A DNA stretch of 64,000 nt from the NCBI GenBank assembly GCA_026119935.1, contig JALRMH010000010.1, positions 248,001 through 312,000 on the forward strand. Direction: 5' to 3'. The DNA is from Endothia cerciana. Its lineage: Eukaryota; Ascomycota; Sordariomycetes; Diaporthales; Cryphonectriaceae. Within the stretch, counting starts at the first letter, position 1. Each line of letters opens with the position of its first letter. Position numbers and translations under genes: made by a program. Shown here one piece after another: positions 23,418-34,942 of the stretch. The notes beneath the pieces are model-generated. The model was not told the DNA's origin, searched no databases, and saw only the letters and a program-made list of their open reading frames with translations.

Positions 23418-23838
23418 CGGAGCTGAAAAGTGTGTGTGTGTGTGTGTATATAGATGGGCATGGTGGCGGCGGTGCTAGACCCTAATTAGATCTCCACTGG
23501 CGCTCACATCTCGAGGGACCCTCTTTTAAGATGCTACTTGCTCTGTGCTCGAGTCCGGTCACAGCGATCTTGATTGTGAGCATGCCAGAAAGCAACCCTG
23601 GCCTACCTAAAGCCCGGGGGCATCCCCTCTATCTGTGCAAACCCACCGCCGTTGTATCAGATCCGATCGTGCCTCCGCCGCGCCCAGAGCTATGTTATGT
23701 TCTTTTCAATACCCGTCCATGAACGCCCCCCCCCCCCCGAAAAAAAAAAAAAAAAGAGAAGAAAAGGTAGAAGAAGAAAAGGAAAAGAAAAAAGGAGAGA
23801 AGAGGGTGCGACCCTGTCGCAGTCTTCTTCCTGCACGC
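23418..23838. other. Convergent 3' intergenic region
   Basis: This region lies between the 3' ends of galactokinase and the RING-CH gene. It contains a short GT run at 23431-23447 and, near 23728-23760, a C10 followed by an A15 run, then purine-rich sequence. Both transcripts probably end here. No gene seen. Confidence 0.6.
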
Positions 23839-25581
23839 TCATGAGGGCGCCGGTGCCGCCCTCCCCATCTCCGCCGAGCTGCCCTGCCTCGACACCTGCC
23901 CCGACTTCCGCCGCGGCACGTTCCTCACCCTCCTGTGCTTCCTGACCTTGACGCGCCTGTGCTTGGTGTAAAGGTTTACCATGTCCCTTGCGACGATGAA
24001 CAGGGCGCCGCCCACGAGGCTCCGGCCCCACTGCTCCTGGAGGAGGCCGGTTACGGCGCGCGTGTACGTTCGTGTCACCCATGGGGTGGGCAGGGTGTAT
24101 CGGAGGACCTCACCGGCGCCCCAGCACACGAGCGGGAAGGTGAGGGCGCTGACGACGCCGTTGACGACGTCGGTCAGCGTGGTGGAGGTCCCACGGGCCT
24201 CGCGGATGGGCTCTTCGGGGGCTTGGTTGTTGTTGTTGTTATTGTTATTGTTGGCCGGGGCGTCGTCGTTGTTTGGTGCCTGTTGGTCGCCTGCGCGGGG
24301 CCCGACGCGGATGGCTGGTGGGGGCTCGGCCGCGTCGTCGTCGTTACCGTTCGCCTGCTCGGCCGGCTGCCGCTCTGGCTGCTGCCCTGTTTCCGCGGCT
24401 CTTTCCTGGACCACAACGAGGCCCTCGCCGCCGTTACCGGCGATCCCGTTCAGCTCCTCCTGCAGCTCCTGAACGGCGGCCTGCCCATCCTCGCCGGGCC
24501 CGATGTGGAGCTCGATCTCGGCCACAACCTCCTCACCGTTATTGTCGTCCCCGATCATGTTGAGGACGGCATTCCCGACCCTGAGCGCCTGGGCGAGATA
24601 GCCCTCGTCCTCGGCCTCGGCGGCAGCGGCGGCACCATTGTCTGCCGCGACGTCGACCTGCTGATTGCCGCCAGCATCGGCGGCGGGAAACTCCTCGTTC
24701 GGCAGGCCGCGGCCCCGGAGGGCCTGGTTCAGCCGCCGCTCATAGGCACCGAAGAGGTCGTGGTAGACCCGGTTGTATGAGAAGCTGACCCACGGCAGCA
24801 CCGTCATGACCCACGCGGGGGAAGGGGGCCACTGGGGCATGTCGTCCCTCAGGACGAGAGAAGCGCCGTACTGCCCATATCGTCAGTGGACCCGAGCTCC
24901 TCGCCCTCCAGAGAGGAGACTCACAAATACCGATGCGGGCACGGCCAGGAAGTCGATGAGCTGGGGAGGCAGGGCCTTCTGTATCATGAGCGCCGGGGCG
25001 ATGAAGTGCAGCAGCCAGAACCTGAAGCAGAAATCCCAGCCGGGCTTCCACCGGTACCAGGGCACGCCGGGGTTCAGCCTCCTGTCGGCCAGCGCCTTTC
25101 CCAGGCCCAACCACCCCATAGCCGGCCCCGGCCCCGCGAAGACGCACATGCTCAGCATGCCGTAGTAGCTCGACCCCGCCATGGAACACCCCGTCAGGAT
25201 GCCGAGAAGGATGGCGGGGGTCATGCGGCTGTACATCTTGTGGAGCCGGTCGCGGATGCCGATGAAGCGGTCGCGCGGCTCGACGGTCTTGATCTTGCCC
25301 TTGCACGCCGGACACCGCAGTGACTTTGTGCTCTCGCGCTCGTGCTCGGTGATCCATCGCAGCATGCAGTCCTCGTGCGCCTCCAGGGTACAAGGGCAGG
25401 CGTTCACCCAGACGGCGCCGGGGGTCTCACTGGGGCTCTGCAGGCAGATGAAGCAGCTCCTCAGGTTGGGATCGGTCTGGGTGCGTCGGAGCTGCGGCGC
25501 GGGCGTGGCGGGAGGGGCGGTGGCCTCTGGCGAGGAGGTCGCGAGGGAGGCTGCCGGGGCCTCATCTGGTCCGGACGACAT
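23839..25581 (-). CDS. Membrane-associated RING-CH (RINGv) E3 ubiquitin ligase
   Basis: Exons are 24925-25581 and 23839-24870, read right to left, giving 562 residues. The intron has GTGAGT and GGCAG, phase 0 (…PASVF | YGASLVLRDD). A C4HC3 RING-CH domain spans residues 43-93: Cys43, Cys46, Cys62, Cys64, His69, Cys72, Cys90 and Cys93, as in MARCH/Doa10-type ligases that recruit E2 enzymes to membranes. Hydrophobic segments follow at about 118-150 and 187-210 and around the splice site, with further ones near residues 465-530. The C-terminal half has a long disordered Ala/Glu/Gln-rich region with a nine-Asn run. The C-terminal tail is very basic (KHRRVKVRKHRRVRNVPRRK). It probably acts in membrane-protein quality control, but the layout (RING-CH first, four or so membrane segments, long linker) is not Doa10. 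Confidence 0.88.
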
Positions 25582-26459
25582 GGCGGGCGTCTCGACAACC
25601 GCAAAGCGTGTCTTTTTTTTTCTTTCTTGGCAGACAGATCAGAGCAGCCTCCCAGGCGAGAGGATATCGTCCGCGCCCCTGCCGGCCAGTGAGCTGGAGC
25701 TCTCTGTCCTCGCGGTGATGGGCCCTGGGGGTCAGCACCGCGTGGGGTGGCGCAGCGAGCGGATGATCGGAATTCCCGAGTGGCCGTTCGGCTGAGGAGG
25801 ACGGCAGATGATCACGACAGTAAAGAACCCTATGTCCAGCCTATGCTGCCATCGTGAGCGGGCCAGAGTCGGTAAGGATGCCAGGTTTGTTGGGTGGGGA
25901 GGGAGATCGAGGGGAGGGCAGATATGTATATCGAGCTGGGGATGGTCGTAGGGAGAGGAAGGACGAGGCGGCATCGCGAGACGGGTCGTGAGGGTGGCCC
26001 ATGATTTATTAATGGCCCTTTCGCGGGTGTTCGTGCCGTGCTTGCGCAGGGAAGTGACATCCGCCCTCGGGGGCCATTCATGGATAACCAGGGCCAGGGC
26101 CAGGGAGCCAGGCCGCTACAGTACCAGTGTGGTTGGTACCTACAGAGCATGGTGGCAGGCCTGTGCCACCCATGTCTTCTTCTGGGGGAGGTTCTAGAAT
26201 GAACCCCTCAATGTTGTGTGTGGTTCGGGCATCCAAAACCATCCCCGGTGCTGCTACAGCTTGTCCCGGCGCCTACCACGTCGGCCCTCCTCAACCTTAT
26301 ATACGTACTCCCGACCTCAAGCCAAGACCAAGGACCTCTCCCTTGCCCGCCCTTCCTCACCTTAACGTGTTTCCCTACAGCACGAAGAACCAGACATCTA
26401 CCTGCAGGGCCTCCCGGGGTTTCCCCTCTTCGCTCTACCACCGCTCCCCAGCACCTGAA
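25582..26459. other. Divergent promoter region between the RING-CH and SGT2 genes
   Basis: 878 bases separate two divergently transcribed genes. A pyrimidine-rich stretch precedes the SGT2 ATG at 26460. No gene or clear regulatory motif is seen. Confidence 0.5.
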
Positions 26460-27686
26460 ATGGTGAGTCTGCCCCGCCATGTGTCCCGGTCCCTGTCCGG
26501 AGCAAGAATGAGGATGCCCTGCTGATCTCCCCTCCCCTCTTCCCCCCACAGGCCAACTCTTCCAAGCAGCGCCTTGCGCTGGCCATCTGCGACTTCCTGA
26601 CCACCTCGGTCACCGACGGCTCCCTCCCGGCCGACGACCAGGACTCCATCGATGTCGCCGTCAACTGCATCGCCGAGGCCTTCAAGGTCGACCCCACCGA
26701 CAAGGCCGCCGTAACGGACGCCATCGGCTCCCAGAACCTCCAGAAGATCTACGGCGCGTTCGAGAAGCTCCAGGCCGCCACCAGGGCCCCCGCCCCCGCC
26801 GCCGAGGCCCCCGCCCCCGCCGCCGCGTCCTCGTCGGCGGGAGTTTCCGAGGAGACGAGGAAGGAGGCCGAGTCCCTCAAGTCCAAGGGCAACGCCGCCA
26901 TGGCCCAGAAGGACTACAAGAAGGCTATCGAGCTGTACACCCAGGCCCTGGCCCTGAACCCCGGCAATGCCATCTACCTGTCCAACCGCGCCGCTGCCTA
27001 CAGTGCCGACAAGGACCACGAGAGCGCGCGCGCTGATGCCGAGGCCGCCGTCGCCGTCGAGCCTACCTACACCAAGGCCTGGAGCCGGCTGGGCCTCGCC
27101 CGCTTCGCCCTGGGAGACGCCAAGGGCTCCATGGAGGCCTACAAGAAGGGCATCGAGTACGAGGGCAACGGTGGCAGCGACGCCATGAAGAAGGGCTTCG
27201 AGACGGCCAAGAGGCGGGTCGCGGACCTCGAGGGTGAGGAGGCCGCCGGTAACGTCACCTCCCGGGACGCCGGCTCCCCTCCCGCCCCCGGCGCTGGCGG
27301 GATGCCTGACCTGAGCAGCCTGGCGAGCATGCTCGGCGGCGGTGGTGCCGGAGGCGGTGGCATGCCCGACCTAGGCTCCATCATGAACAACCCCATGTTC
27401 GCCTCCATGGCCCAGAACCTGATGAGCAACCCGGAGATGATGAACAACCTGATGAGCAACCCCAGGCTGCGGGAGATGGCCAACTCGTTCGGCAGCGGGG
27501 GTGGCATGCCAGACATGTCCGCCCTGATGTCGGACCCCAACATCGCGGATATGTAAGTACCCGGAGGGCTGCCTCACACACGAGAACAACCATAGCTGAC
27601 ATCATCCCAGGGCAAGAAACCTGATGGGAGGCGGTGCTGGTGGTGGCCCCGGGGCTGGGCGGGGAGCTGATTCTGGACCCGAATGA
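26460..27686 (+). CDS. SGT2: Small glutamine-rich TPR co-chaperone
   Basis: Exons are 26460-26462 (only the ATG), 26552-27552 and 27611-27686, giving 359 residues. The ATG followed directly by GTGAGT and a PyPyCACAG acceptor fits MANSSKQRLALAICDFL, the conserved N terminus. Sgt2/SGTA passes tail-anchored membrane proteins to the GET pathway and binds Hsp70/Hsp90. Residues ~2-70 are the dimerisation domain that contacts Get4/Get5. An Ala/Pro linker follows. Three TPR units lie at about 106-207 (KGNAAMAQKDYKKAIELYTQ, NPGNAIYLSNRAAAY, AWSRLGLARFALGDAKGSME). The C-terminal region is Gly/Met/Asn-rich with NPMFASMAQNLMSNPEMMNN, the substrate-binding STI1-like part. The last intron (GTAAGT..CCCAG, AT|G) adds a Gly-rich tail. 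This is a standard cytosolic housekeeping gene. Confidence 0.93.
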
Positions 27687-30600
27687 TTCCAAGGCTCACC
27701 CCGTCCTCTTTCTCGAGTTCAGGAACAGACGGGTTGCCGAGAAGAAGAAGAGGGAAAGAAGAATGGGAGGAAGAAAAAAAAAAAAAAAAAAAAAAGGCTC
27801 TTGGAGGGCCACCGACAGAGTACAGCAACATCTCTTCCTCTGGCTACCTTTTGAGGGTTTCACTCGCATATCAAGTAGCTGGCATCAAGATATACCCACA
27901 GAAACGTGCAGACAAGGGTTACTAGCGGCAGGAAAGCACTCAAGGCTCTACCCACATGAAAGTGAACGGCATCTAGGAGGTGTGATGCTGACAGTAAATC
28001 CCACCTCGGTACAATCTACCTAATAGCCCTGGGTTAGCCTCCTGCTGGGCATCTTTCAAACCTTTCCGTCGTGCCTGCCGGTCTCCTTCAGAAGACACGT
28101 TAGGCAGGGCGGTCTTGAGAACCCCCCTCCAACGCTGCGTCTCAACAGGTCCAGTAGCTACTCTTGTCCTGTTTCTCCACTCCCAACTCAAGAAGGAAAA
28201 GGGAATGAGAAGAGAAGAGCACTGAATTACCAGGCTGCCACTCGCTACTCTGATACCAATCTCGAGACAGAACACCAGTAGCACCTTTACCCCCCCCCCC
28301 CCCGCCGCCGTGGCTGTGGCCCCCAAGCACTTCGTTCTCGCAACCACATACAAATGACCCGCCGGGAGTCCACCATCACCCACCTCCTCGGCTGCTACGT
28401 CATACACAAGCACGAGATCACCGCAGGCTGCCACGCCGAACGCCAGGCCCGCCATCGACGCCAGGACGGATGAGCGCAACGCCCACGCGGCCGAGGTGCC
28501 CCTGCCCCAGGTGCCGCGCCAGGGCGGGGTCGGGGAGCTCTCGTGGGTCTGCCTGGCCCTGGGCAGGGCGTTCAGGGTGTGCCTCCAGGAGGATGAGAGG
28601 CTGAGGCGCGTCACGGACGGGCTGATGGGGGCGGCGCAGCGGGAGCTGGGCCCGACTCGTGTCGAGGCCAGGGAGCTGGCGGACAAGGTCAGGACGGCCG
28701 GGGATGAGGCAGAGGATCTGGGCCTGTTCCGATGATCAAGGTGGTCTTATGTTGCGTCGTGTCACCGAGGATGACCGTGCCGAGATAACCGGCATCCTGG
28801 AAATGGGACAATGCACGGTTCGCTGGAGCTTTCAGCATTATCCTCCCTACTCCAAAGCGTGGCGAGACCCAGCATGCCGGGGGATAGATGGGAAAGGGTT
28901 CGTCATTGCTGCCGGGTGCGAGGAAAAGACAGCGAGTGATGGTTTTCCTTTTAGACAATTTCGATGCTGAGCACACTATTGCGGTAGACTCAACTGGGTA
29001 AGCAAAATAGAATAGCAGCTGCACGGCTTGTTGTCGGGTTCGAGGTTGAGGCATGTAATGAGGGGAATGTGACTGGTGGGATTCTGACTGCTGTAGCCAC
29101 ATGCAAGCTGGCGAAGCGAGCGAGGAGAGAGTGGCGATGTCATGGTGGCCTGATGGCCGTCTGCAAGTACTCGGTAGAGGCGGATGCCATAGCCGAGGGC
29201 AGCATGAAACAGAGAACACACCCAGAAGATAGAACCGCCAGCTACTGAACCTGGTGCTCATGAGCCTAGCTGTGGTGGGCCTGTGCCACTTTATCCCGCC
29301 AGCTACCTCCTTCACTCTTGCCAGTATATGCCCCTGTGCACCCGATGGATCCTTGTTTCCGCTGTCTGCCTATATGGGTTTGCAAACCGTCGACTGATGG
29401 AGGTAGAGCCCAGTGGTAGATATCACAGACACCCTGAGGGATGAAACAACGTGTAACGGAGTCTAAACCATGACCTGGTAGAACCAGGAAGTTTCGTATG
29501 TGCCTGCTCGCCCCCAAGCGCCGTGCCATGGGCGGGCCCGGTAGCCCAGCCCTTCAATAGCAGGCACCAGAAGTCTGGCGGCGACAGAGGGAGTTGTGTG
29601 TGAAGAATAGTCTGTGACACGAGAAGTTCTCATTGCAGATGGGGGCGGACACTGGTCAGGCTACCTTGGCTCGAGGCTGGAGGCAGCGAGCAGGTCTCCG
29701 GTGCGGCGTGCGTGTGTTGAAACACAGCCGGAGGCGTCTTCTATGCCTGACTGGCTCGAACACATGACGGACGTCTCATTCCTGATCACAGTTTGATAGC
29801 TCACGCAAAGAAGAGAGACGGCCAGCAGGAATATGCGCTCGACTGATACCGACCAATGGCGTATAAGACAAAAGTGGGCCAGCTGCTGCAGTGCGCCCGT
29901 GTTGTACCCCCCTCGACGTCCCACCGTCCACGCGAGTATAACATCAGAAACAAACCATCCAGGCAGCTCAGTCGCTCGATATAATCCTGAGACTTCTTCA
30001 TACTGTCGTGTAGCACTGTGTATACTCGCCCAAATAGGCACGAGCACGATTCATTCGGCGAGCCTCGAACACTCCATGCGGCATCCCATGGCCCCAGTGA
30101 TGCAGGCCAGCTACACGCCCCGGCACATTGGGTTGGAGGACAGACAGTCAACAACACTGAAGAGTGACTCACTACATCGAAAAGTTTTGCGAAGACCAGC
30201 CTCTTTCTCTTGGCACGAACCTTTGATGTTGATCTCTGTTGATGCAGAGGCTACTCGCTTTTCGTTTGATGTTGCCGCCATTGACGCACATATAAGCTGC
30301 AGAAGCTCGATCACTTGCCCGGCCGTACGATCCAGACTCGTCTAGGCTGGCTCTAGGTGAGAGGTGTTGAGTGGTCTATTCGGAAGGTCCCGTCCAGGAG
30401 AAGGGGTTAAAGAAGAAATCCGGCTCTCCTGACCGTGTATTGGTGTGGTCACTCTAGTTTACATCGTACCCAAAAAGGAATCCTGCTACGCGGTACAGCA
30501 GGCAAGTGGAATTTAAATCTATCACACTTCATATCAGAGTTCGCCGCTAAGACCATGGGTATCGCAATGTCATGAATTCAGCGTCTCCCCCTGTACAAAT

Positions 30601-30704
30601 TACTTATTCTTATCTCCTGCTCCTCCTCGTGAGCAAGTTTCTTGTGTGATGTGGCAAGTTTGCTTTCGGGCTCTATGTACAGTCTCTCACGCGACCTCTC
30701 CCCA
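27687..30704. other. 3-kb intergenic region, mostly empty
   Basis: An A19 run after a purine stretch (27775-27795) probably marks the SGT2 3' end. A GC-rich open frame at 28358-28735 is listed separately. The rest (28740-30700) shows no family signature or splice structure in either strand. Confidence 0.45.
28358..28735 (+). CDS. Possible unassigned exon, Ala/Arg/Glu-rich
   Basis: The frame is open from a stop at 28355-28357 to TGA at 28733-28735. It has no ATG near its start, so if real it must be a 3' exon. The last ~75 residues look protein-like (ELSWVCLALGRAFRVCLQED, then an amphipathic helix rich in Glu, Arg, Ala and Leu ending DEAEDLGLFR), and third positions are GC-rich as in neighbouring genes. 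No upstream exon with a good donor was found. The opposite strand is also open, so this may be chance. I do not recognise a family. Confidence 0.22.
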   Translation, partial: PAGSPPSPTSSAATSYTSTRSPQAATPNARPAIDARTDERNAHAAEVPLPQVPRQGGVGELSWVCLALGRAFRVCLQEDERLRRVTDGLMGAAQRELGPTRVEARELADKVRTAGDEAEDLGLFR

Positions 30705-31976
30705 TTAGTAGCCATAGCCAGGTCTGCTTCCCAAATACGGATCATAAGGCACCTGAGGCATCTCCGAGCCGATGTCATGCTCATGGACAGGCGTATGTGG
30801 GTGGACCACAACCTCCGGCGTACCGGCATACCGACCCGGCGTCTGTGGGTCAGGAGGGTACTCCGGAGCCATCAACGGCTGCGTGTCCGGGACATGTTGC
30901 GGCGGCGCCGAGGGTGTGACCTCGACCTCCGTCCCACCCAAGGCCTCTCTCGCCCCCTTTCCGCCGTCCATAGTACGCCGCACCGTCATCTCCTGCTGGC
31001 GCCCCGCCCTCTTCGCCAGCCCGCGGTTCATCCCGTACCGGATCAGGATGAACGCGCCGATGCACAACGCGATGCCGCCGATGACACACCCGATGATGAC
31101 GCCGTATGTTGGAACCTTTCCCTTGGCGTAGCAGCTGAAGTCGCCCGTGTTACTGCCGAAGCCGCAGGAGAACCCGGTGAAGCAGGTCGGCGTGACCGTG
31201 GGCTTGGCGACGCAAAGTGTGTGCCATTTTTTGTGCAATTTGTACCTGTTGCAGACCTTTGTCGTAAAACTATGTTCGGTGGCGCAGGTCTCGGTGGTTG
31301 TCACGCCGTTGGCAGTGGTGACTAGGACCCAGGGGTTGTGGGAGCTGGTTGAAGTAAGGCTTGTTTTGGTGCTGGTTGCAGTGGATGTCGAGAGCGTGGA
31401 TGAAGAGGTTTTCGAGGTTTTCGAACTGCTAGAACTGGAGCTGGAGCTGGAGCTGGAAGAGCTGGTAGTCTTCGACGAGGAGGAACTCGACTCTGTGGAT
31501 GTGCTAGAAGTTGACGTCGCTGTTGTACTTGAGGAGGACTTATCATCGTCATCCGTATCATCGGACTTGTCGTCATCCCTGGTCGTCTTTGTCGCCTCGT
31601 CGCCTGATGTGGTTTCTTCCTCCAGCACTCTGAGCCGGCGGGCGTTTCTGCGCAGGTGGCGTAGCTCGTGGCCACTGCTGGCGTCCGTCTTTGCCGTCGC
31701 GGTATTGCCCTGACAGGCTTTGACAGCCCAGACTGCTTGAGCCTTTGCCTCACTGTCACTGCATCCAGCAACCTTGAGCCATGACTGCAAGTCCTCCACG
31801 TCGGCTCCGTACCATTCTACCGCAAATGTGACGGTGCTTCTTTTCCCACATCTGATCTCGCCGGCGACCTGCTCGGACAGATCTAGAAGACAGCCCTTCT
31901 GGCTCACTTTGATCCGCTGGGCGTCCACAACGGATCTCGCCAATAGGATGGCAAGAATCGGGCTGGGCAGCCTCAT
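30705..31976 (-). CDS. Ser-rich single-pass membrane surface protein with Cys-rich N domain
   Basis: This single exon encodes 423 residues. Residues 1-19 form a signal peptide (MRLPSPILAILLARSVVDAQ). A ~75-residue domain with four spaced cysteines follows (KGCLLDL, EIRCGKR, VAGCSDSE, KACQGN). After it come a charged hinge with a dibasic RRNARRLR and a long Ser/Thr linker that should be heavily O-glycosylated. A second Cys-rich region holds six cysteines (TCATE, KVCNRY, LCVAK, TCFTGFSC and FSCYAK). One transmembrane helix follows (VPTYGVIIGCVIGGIALCIG), then a positively charged stop and a Pro-rich cytoplasmic tail ending PYLGSRPGYGY. This architecture resembles fungal wall-stress sensors and adhesin-like proteins, but neither Cys pattern is one I recognise. 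Long frames on the other strand mirror the Ser/Asp codons. Confidence 0.82.
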   Translation of the reverse strand: MRLPSPILAILLARSVVDAQRIKVSQKGCLLDLSEQVAGEIRCGKRSTVTFAVEWYGADVEDLQSWLKVAGCSDSEAKAQAVWAVKACQGNTATAKTDASSGHELRHLRRNARRLRVLEEETTSGDEATKTTRDDDKSDDTDDDDKSSSSTTATSTSSTSTESSSSSSKTTSSSSSSSSSSSSSSKTSKTSSSTLSTSTATSTKTSLTSTSSHNPWVLVTTANGVTTTETCATEHSFTTKVCNRYKLHKKWHTLCVAKPTVTPTCFTGFSCGFGSNTGDFSCYAKGKVPTYGVIIGCVIGGIALCIGAFILIRYGMNRGLAKRAGRQQEMTVRRTMDGGKGAREALGGTEVEVTPSAPPQHVPDTQPLMAPEYPPDPQTPGRYAGTPEVVVHPHTPVHEHDIGSEMPQVPYDPYLGSRPGYGY

Positions 31977-33351
31977 CTTCTGGTGTCGATATGATTTTTG
32001 GCGTCTTGAGTGACGTCCAATGAGACAGGCTAGCCAAAATCCTGAGCGCTGTCGAGCAGTCAGAAACGATAGGATGTGGCAGACCAGAATGTATTTACAG
32101 AAAACAGATTTCGATATGCATCAAGAAACACAAGCCCAGGAAAGAGGACTAACACAGGTAAATACAAAGTATTCAGCTTCTGAAAATCCTCTCTTCCTCC
32201 TAATCCTTCGCGGACTGGGGCCGACGACCCAGACGTCTTCAGATGTTCCTCGCCTCTGGTGTTTGCATAATTTGATTAGGATTTTGATCCCAACCGCTCA
32301 TGCTTTGCCAACGGTGATTTCAGCAAATCTCCACAGTCAACCAACAGACACCTGCAGGACACTCAAGACTTCTACAAGGGCGGGCCTGATTGGACGACGC
32401 TTGTCCCGGCTGCTGCGGTTGGTTCAGGCATCCGTTCACCAACTGACAACTTCTGCGGCTCAGCAGGGGCTTGGGTGATAAGTATACTGTGTTGGGAGGA
32501 TTTCCAATTCTTAGCGCCGCAGCCAACGGGTATTGGCACGCAGGAACTGCGAAGCCTTGCATGCAAGTGGCCCTTACCAGGCGGTCAATATGCAGACCAC
32601 GGATGTAACGCGAGAGCCTGGCTGAAGTGGCGGAACGCGTTGAGGGAGCTCCGAGCCGAAAATAACGTATGACAGGACATCGCATCGCTGCAGCATGCAG
32701 ACACAGTCAGGCTGTGGCCAGCCTGGACAACGCTTATTCCCATTGCCTGGAGCTAGGACCTTCAATTCTCACATCTAGTTGTTCGTCGCGGATCTTGAAG
32801 TCGTTGGGACAGCCTTTCAGGACCTTACACTTCTGCAGTAGTCAAGACGCCGGACTGTTCAAGCCAATCCTGAGACAACTTTCGGAAAATTCCGTGACGT
32901 TGGCTAATTTCGTGTAGCGAAAGGATGCAAAGAGCCCGCCTACCTTCTTAGACACAGGTACAAACAATCAATACATTCTTTTTACTTTCTTCGGTGTTCA
33001 GGTGTCCACATTCTGCAGATAGTCAATACTGGTACATCATATTCTATTCCAGTGCTTCTAAAATGACGACTTCAAAGCTCACCCCACATGCTCGGATCCT
33101 CGGCGAGGAGCAATGCCTACCAGGAGAACCAAGCCACATCTAGTGCAATCGGCGAGGACCTTGATACGCTTGGGTAAAACCAGCTTCTAGCATATGCGCA
33201 ATCAGTACCAGAAATCGTGGATCCTTCGGTTGGAATTCACCGAAGGGGCCGGGCTTCATGTTGGATGAGTGAGATTGGCGTAATCTACCGACTGAACGCT
33301 ATCTGCTAAAACACAGGACAGAGACAGGGTTCTCTCCCTCTGAGCCATTCT
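31977..33351. other. Intergenic region
   Basis: This is the upstream region of the surface-protein gene and the 3' side of the CipB-like gene. Base composition becomes more AT-rich from about 32.1 kb. I see only short frames without signatures. Confidence 0.5.
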
Positions 33352-34942
33352 TTAGATTGTCACCATGATTTTCTTTCCCGAAACGCCCTTCTTGAGAACG
33401 TCCAATGCCTCCTGAACAGCCTCAAGACCCTTTCCGACCACCTCGACCGGTGGCATAGGCTTGAATAAGCCGGCTTCAAGAGCCGCGGGCAAGTAGTCGT
33501 GGAAAACAGTTGAGGCCAGCTCCTGGTCCCCCCTCAGGGGCTCAACGCTAATCAGTCACCAGCGTCAGCAATTGTCTCTCCAATTAGGGGTCCGCTCATA
33601 TAAAGAGGAATGCATGCTGGTTCACGAGCAGAACCTCGTATGGAATGTGTTCGTGAAGCTCCGTGCTCCTCGTTCAACGATCGGCGTCGAGCAAAGAGCT
33701 TTTCGAAGGACAGAGAACCTTTGGCCAAAAGCAGGATCTGACTCACAACTTGAGCTGAACGCCCTCGAAAGATGGGCCCCACGACGGGACCATTGTCATG
33801 GCTACGAACATCTTTCCAGGACAGCTGTTGACGACCTCCGCGCAGATCTCGACGATCTCTGGTCCGCTTCCGGATGCAGAAGAGCCATTCGCGACGGCAC
33901 CTGCGGTAGTCTTGCCCTCGAACGCTGAAATCAGATCCTCCTTGACGGTTGAGCTGTTATAATCAAACACCTGGCTTGCACCAAGCCTCTTCACATAGTC
34001 AAAGTTATGTTGAGATGCTGTCGTAATCTATCGAACTGTCAGAGGATCAAGTCACTCGTTCAACAAGGGGAAGCAGAGGACAAGAACTGCCTGGGGCTGT
34101 TCCGGCAGGCCCTCAGCCGCCAGAATCACTCTGGTTTTTTGGTGGTTTTTTTTTTTTTGGTTTTTTTTTTAAGGGATGGGGGGAAGAATGTCTGCCACCG
34201 AAACAGCGCAGAAGGGGATAATCATGACTTGGGGGGCTTACCACCTCATATCCCGCGGCTACAGCAAGCTGGATTGCACAGCTGCCCTGTTGGACCACGT
34301 CAGTAATCTCATACTATCCTGAGGGAAGTGAACAGGGACACCTGGTCCATGAGGCTTCCTCCTGATTCTCTAGGCGATACCGAGATTTCGGGGAGAAGAA
34401 AGAGGCGCCGTGGTAGCGGGCAGGCAAAGCAAGGCCAGATCTGGACATACCATGCTTGTAGAGCCGCCCCAAATCAACACAGTCTCTCCCTTCGGAGCGG
34501 AGTTTGGGGAAGGGAGGTCCATTCCCAACAAGTCCTTGTGAAATAGCATCTTTGTGCTCACAGACACGCCCATGGGGAGTGTAGCGGCCTGCGCCCAGGA
34601 GACGGATTCTGGCACCAGCGCCGTCAGATGCTCTGAGAGCGGGACATGCTCTTGACATCCAGCATTAGCGAGACCAGCCACCCGGTCGCCGGCTTTGAAT
34701 TTCGTCACGCCTGACCCGACTGCCTCTACCTCGCCCGCGACATCGAAGCCCAAAATGGTGGGGATTGTCATCCACTTGAAGACTTCGGGCCCATGCTCTT
34801 GCATTCCAATGTCGACAGGGTTGAATGCAATTGCTTTAGTCTTGATCACCACCTCGTCTTCCTTCGGGACAGGATATGGAGCTGGTCTGATCTCGAGAGG
34901 CGTTTTGGTCGCAACGAGATATGCAGCGTTGTTAGTGGCCAT
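33352..34942 (-). CDS. CipB-like zinc-type alcohol dehydrogenase / enoyl reductase (MDR family)
   Basis: Exons right to left are 34451-34942, 34242-34286, 33747-34027 and 33352-33547, totalling 337 residues in frame. It belongs to the medium-chain dehydrogenase/reductase family, in the fungal branch that includes CipB and trans-acting enoyl reductases. The N-terminal GroES-like domain starts MATNNAAYLVATKTPLEIRP and contains IGMQEHGPE and LGFDVAGEVEAVGSGVTKFK. The nucleotide-binding fold spans exons 1-3, with WGGSTSM|GSCAIQLAVAAG and YVKRLGASQVFDY. The end is a conserved GKGLEAVQEALDVLKKGVSG motif with the terminal KKIMVTI. Catalytic zinc ligands are not evident, so it is probably a zinc-less NADPH reductase. 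Introns use GTATGT, GTAAGC and GTGAGT donors. Intron 3 is 199 bp and joins TT|C at GACTGATTAG. Substrate is unknown. The methyltransferase upstream has the same orientation. Confidence 0.88.

Noticed and set aside
31147..31713. 188-residue plus-strand frame rich in Leu, Glu and Ser
   Set aside because: It is the complement of the Ser/Asp linker of the surface-protein gene.
33552..33746. Open frame across intron 3 of the CipB-like gene read as coding
   Set aside because: It does not match the family, whereas splicing TT|C at the TAG acceptor gives the expected FVEPLRGDQELAS continuation.
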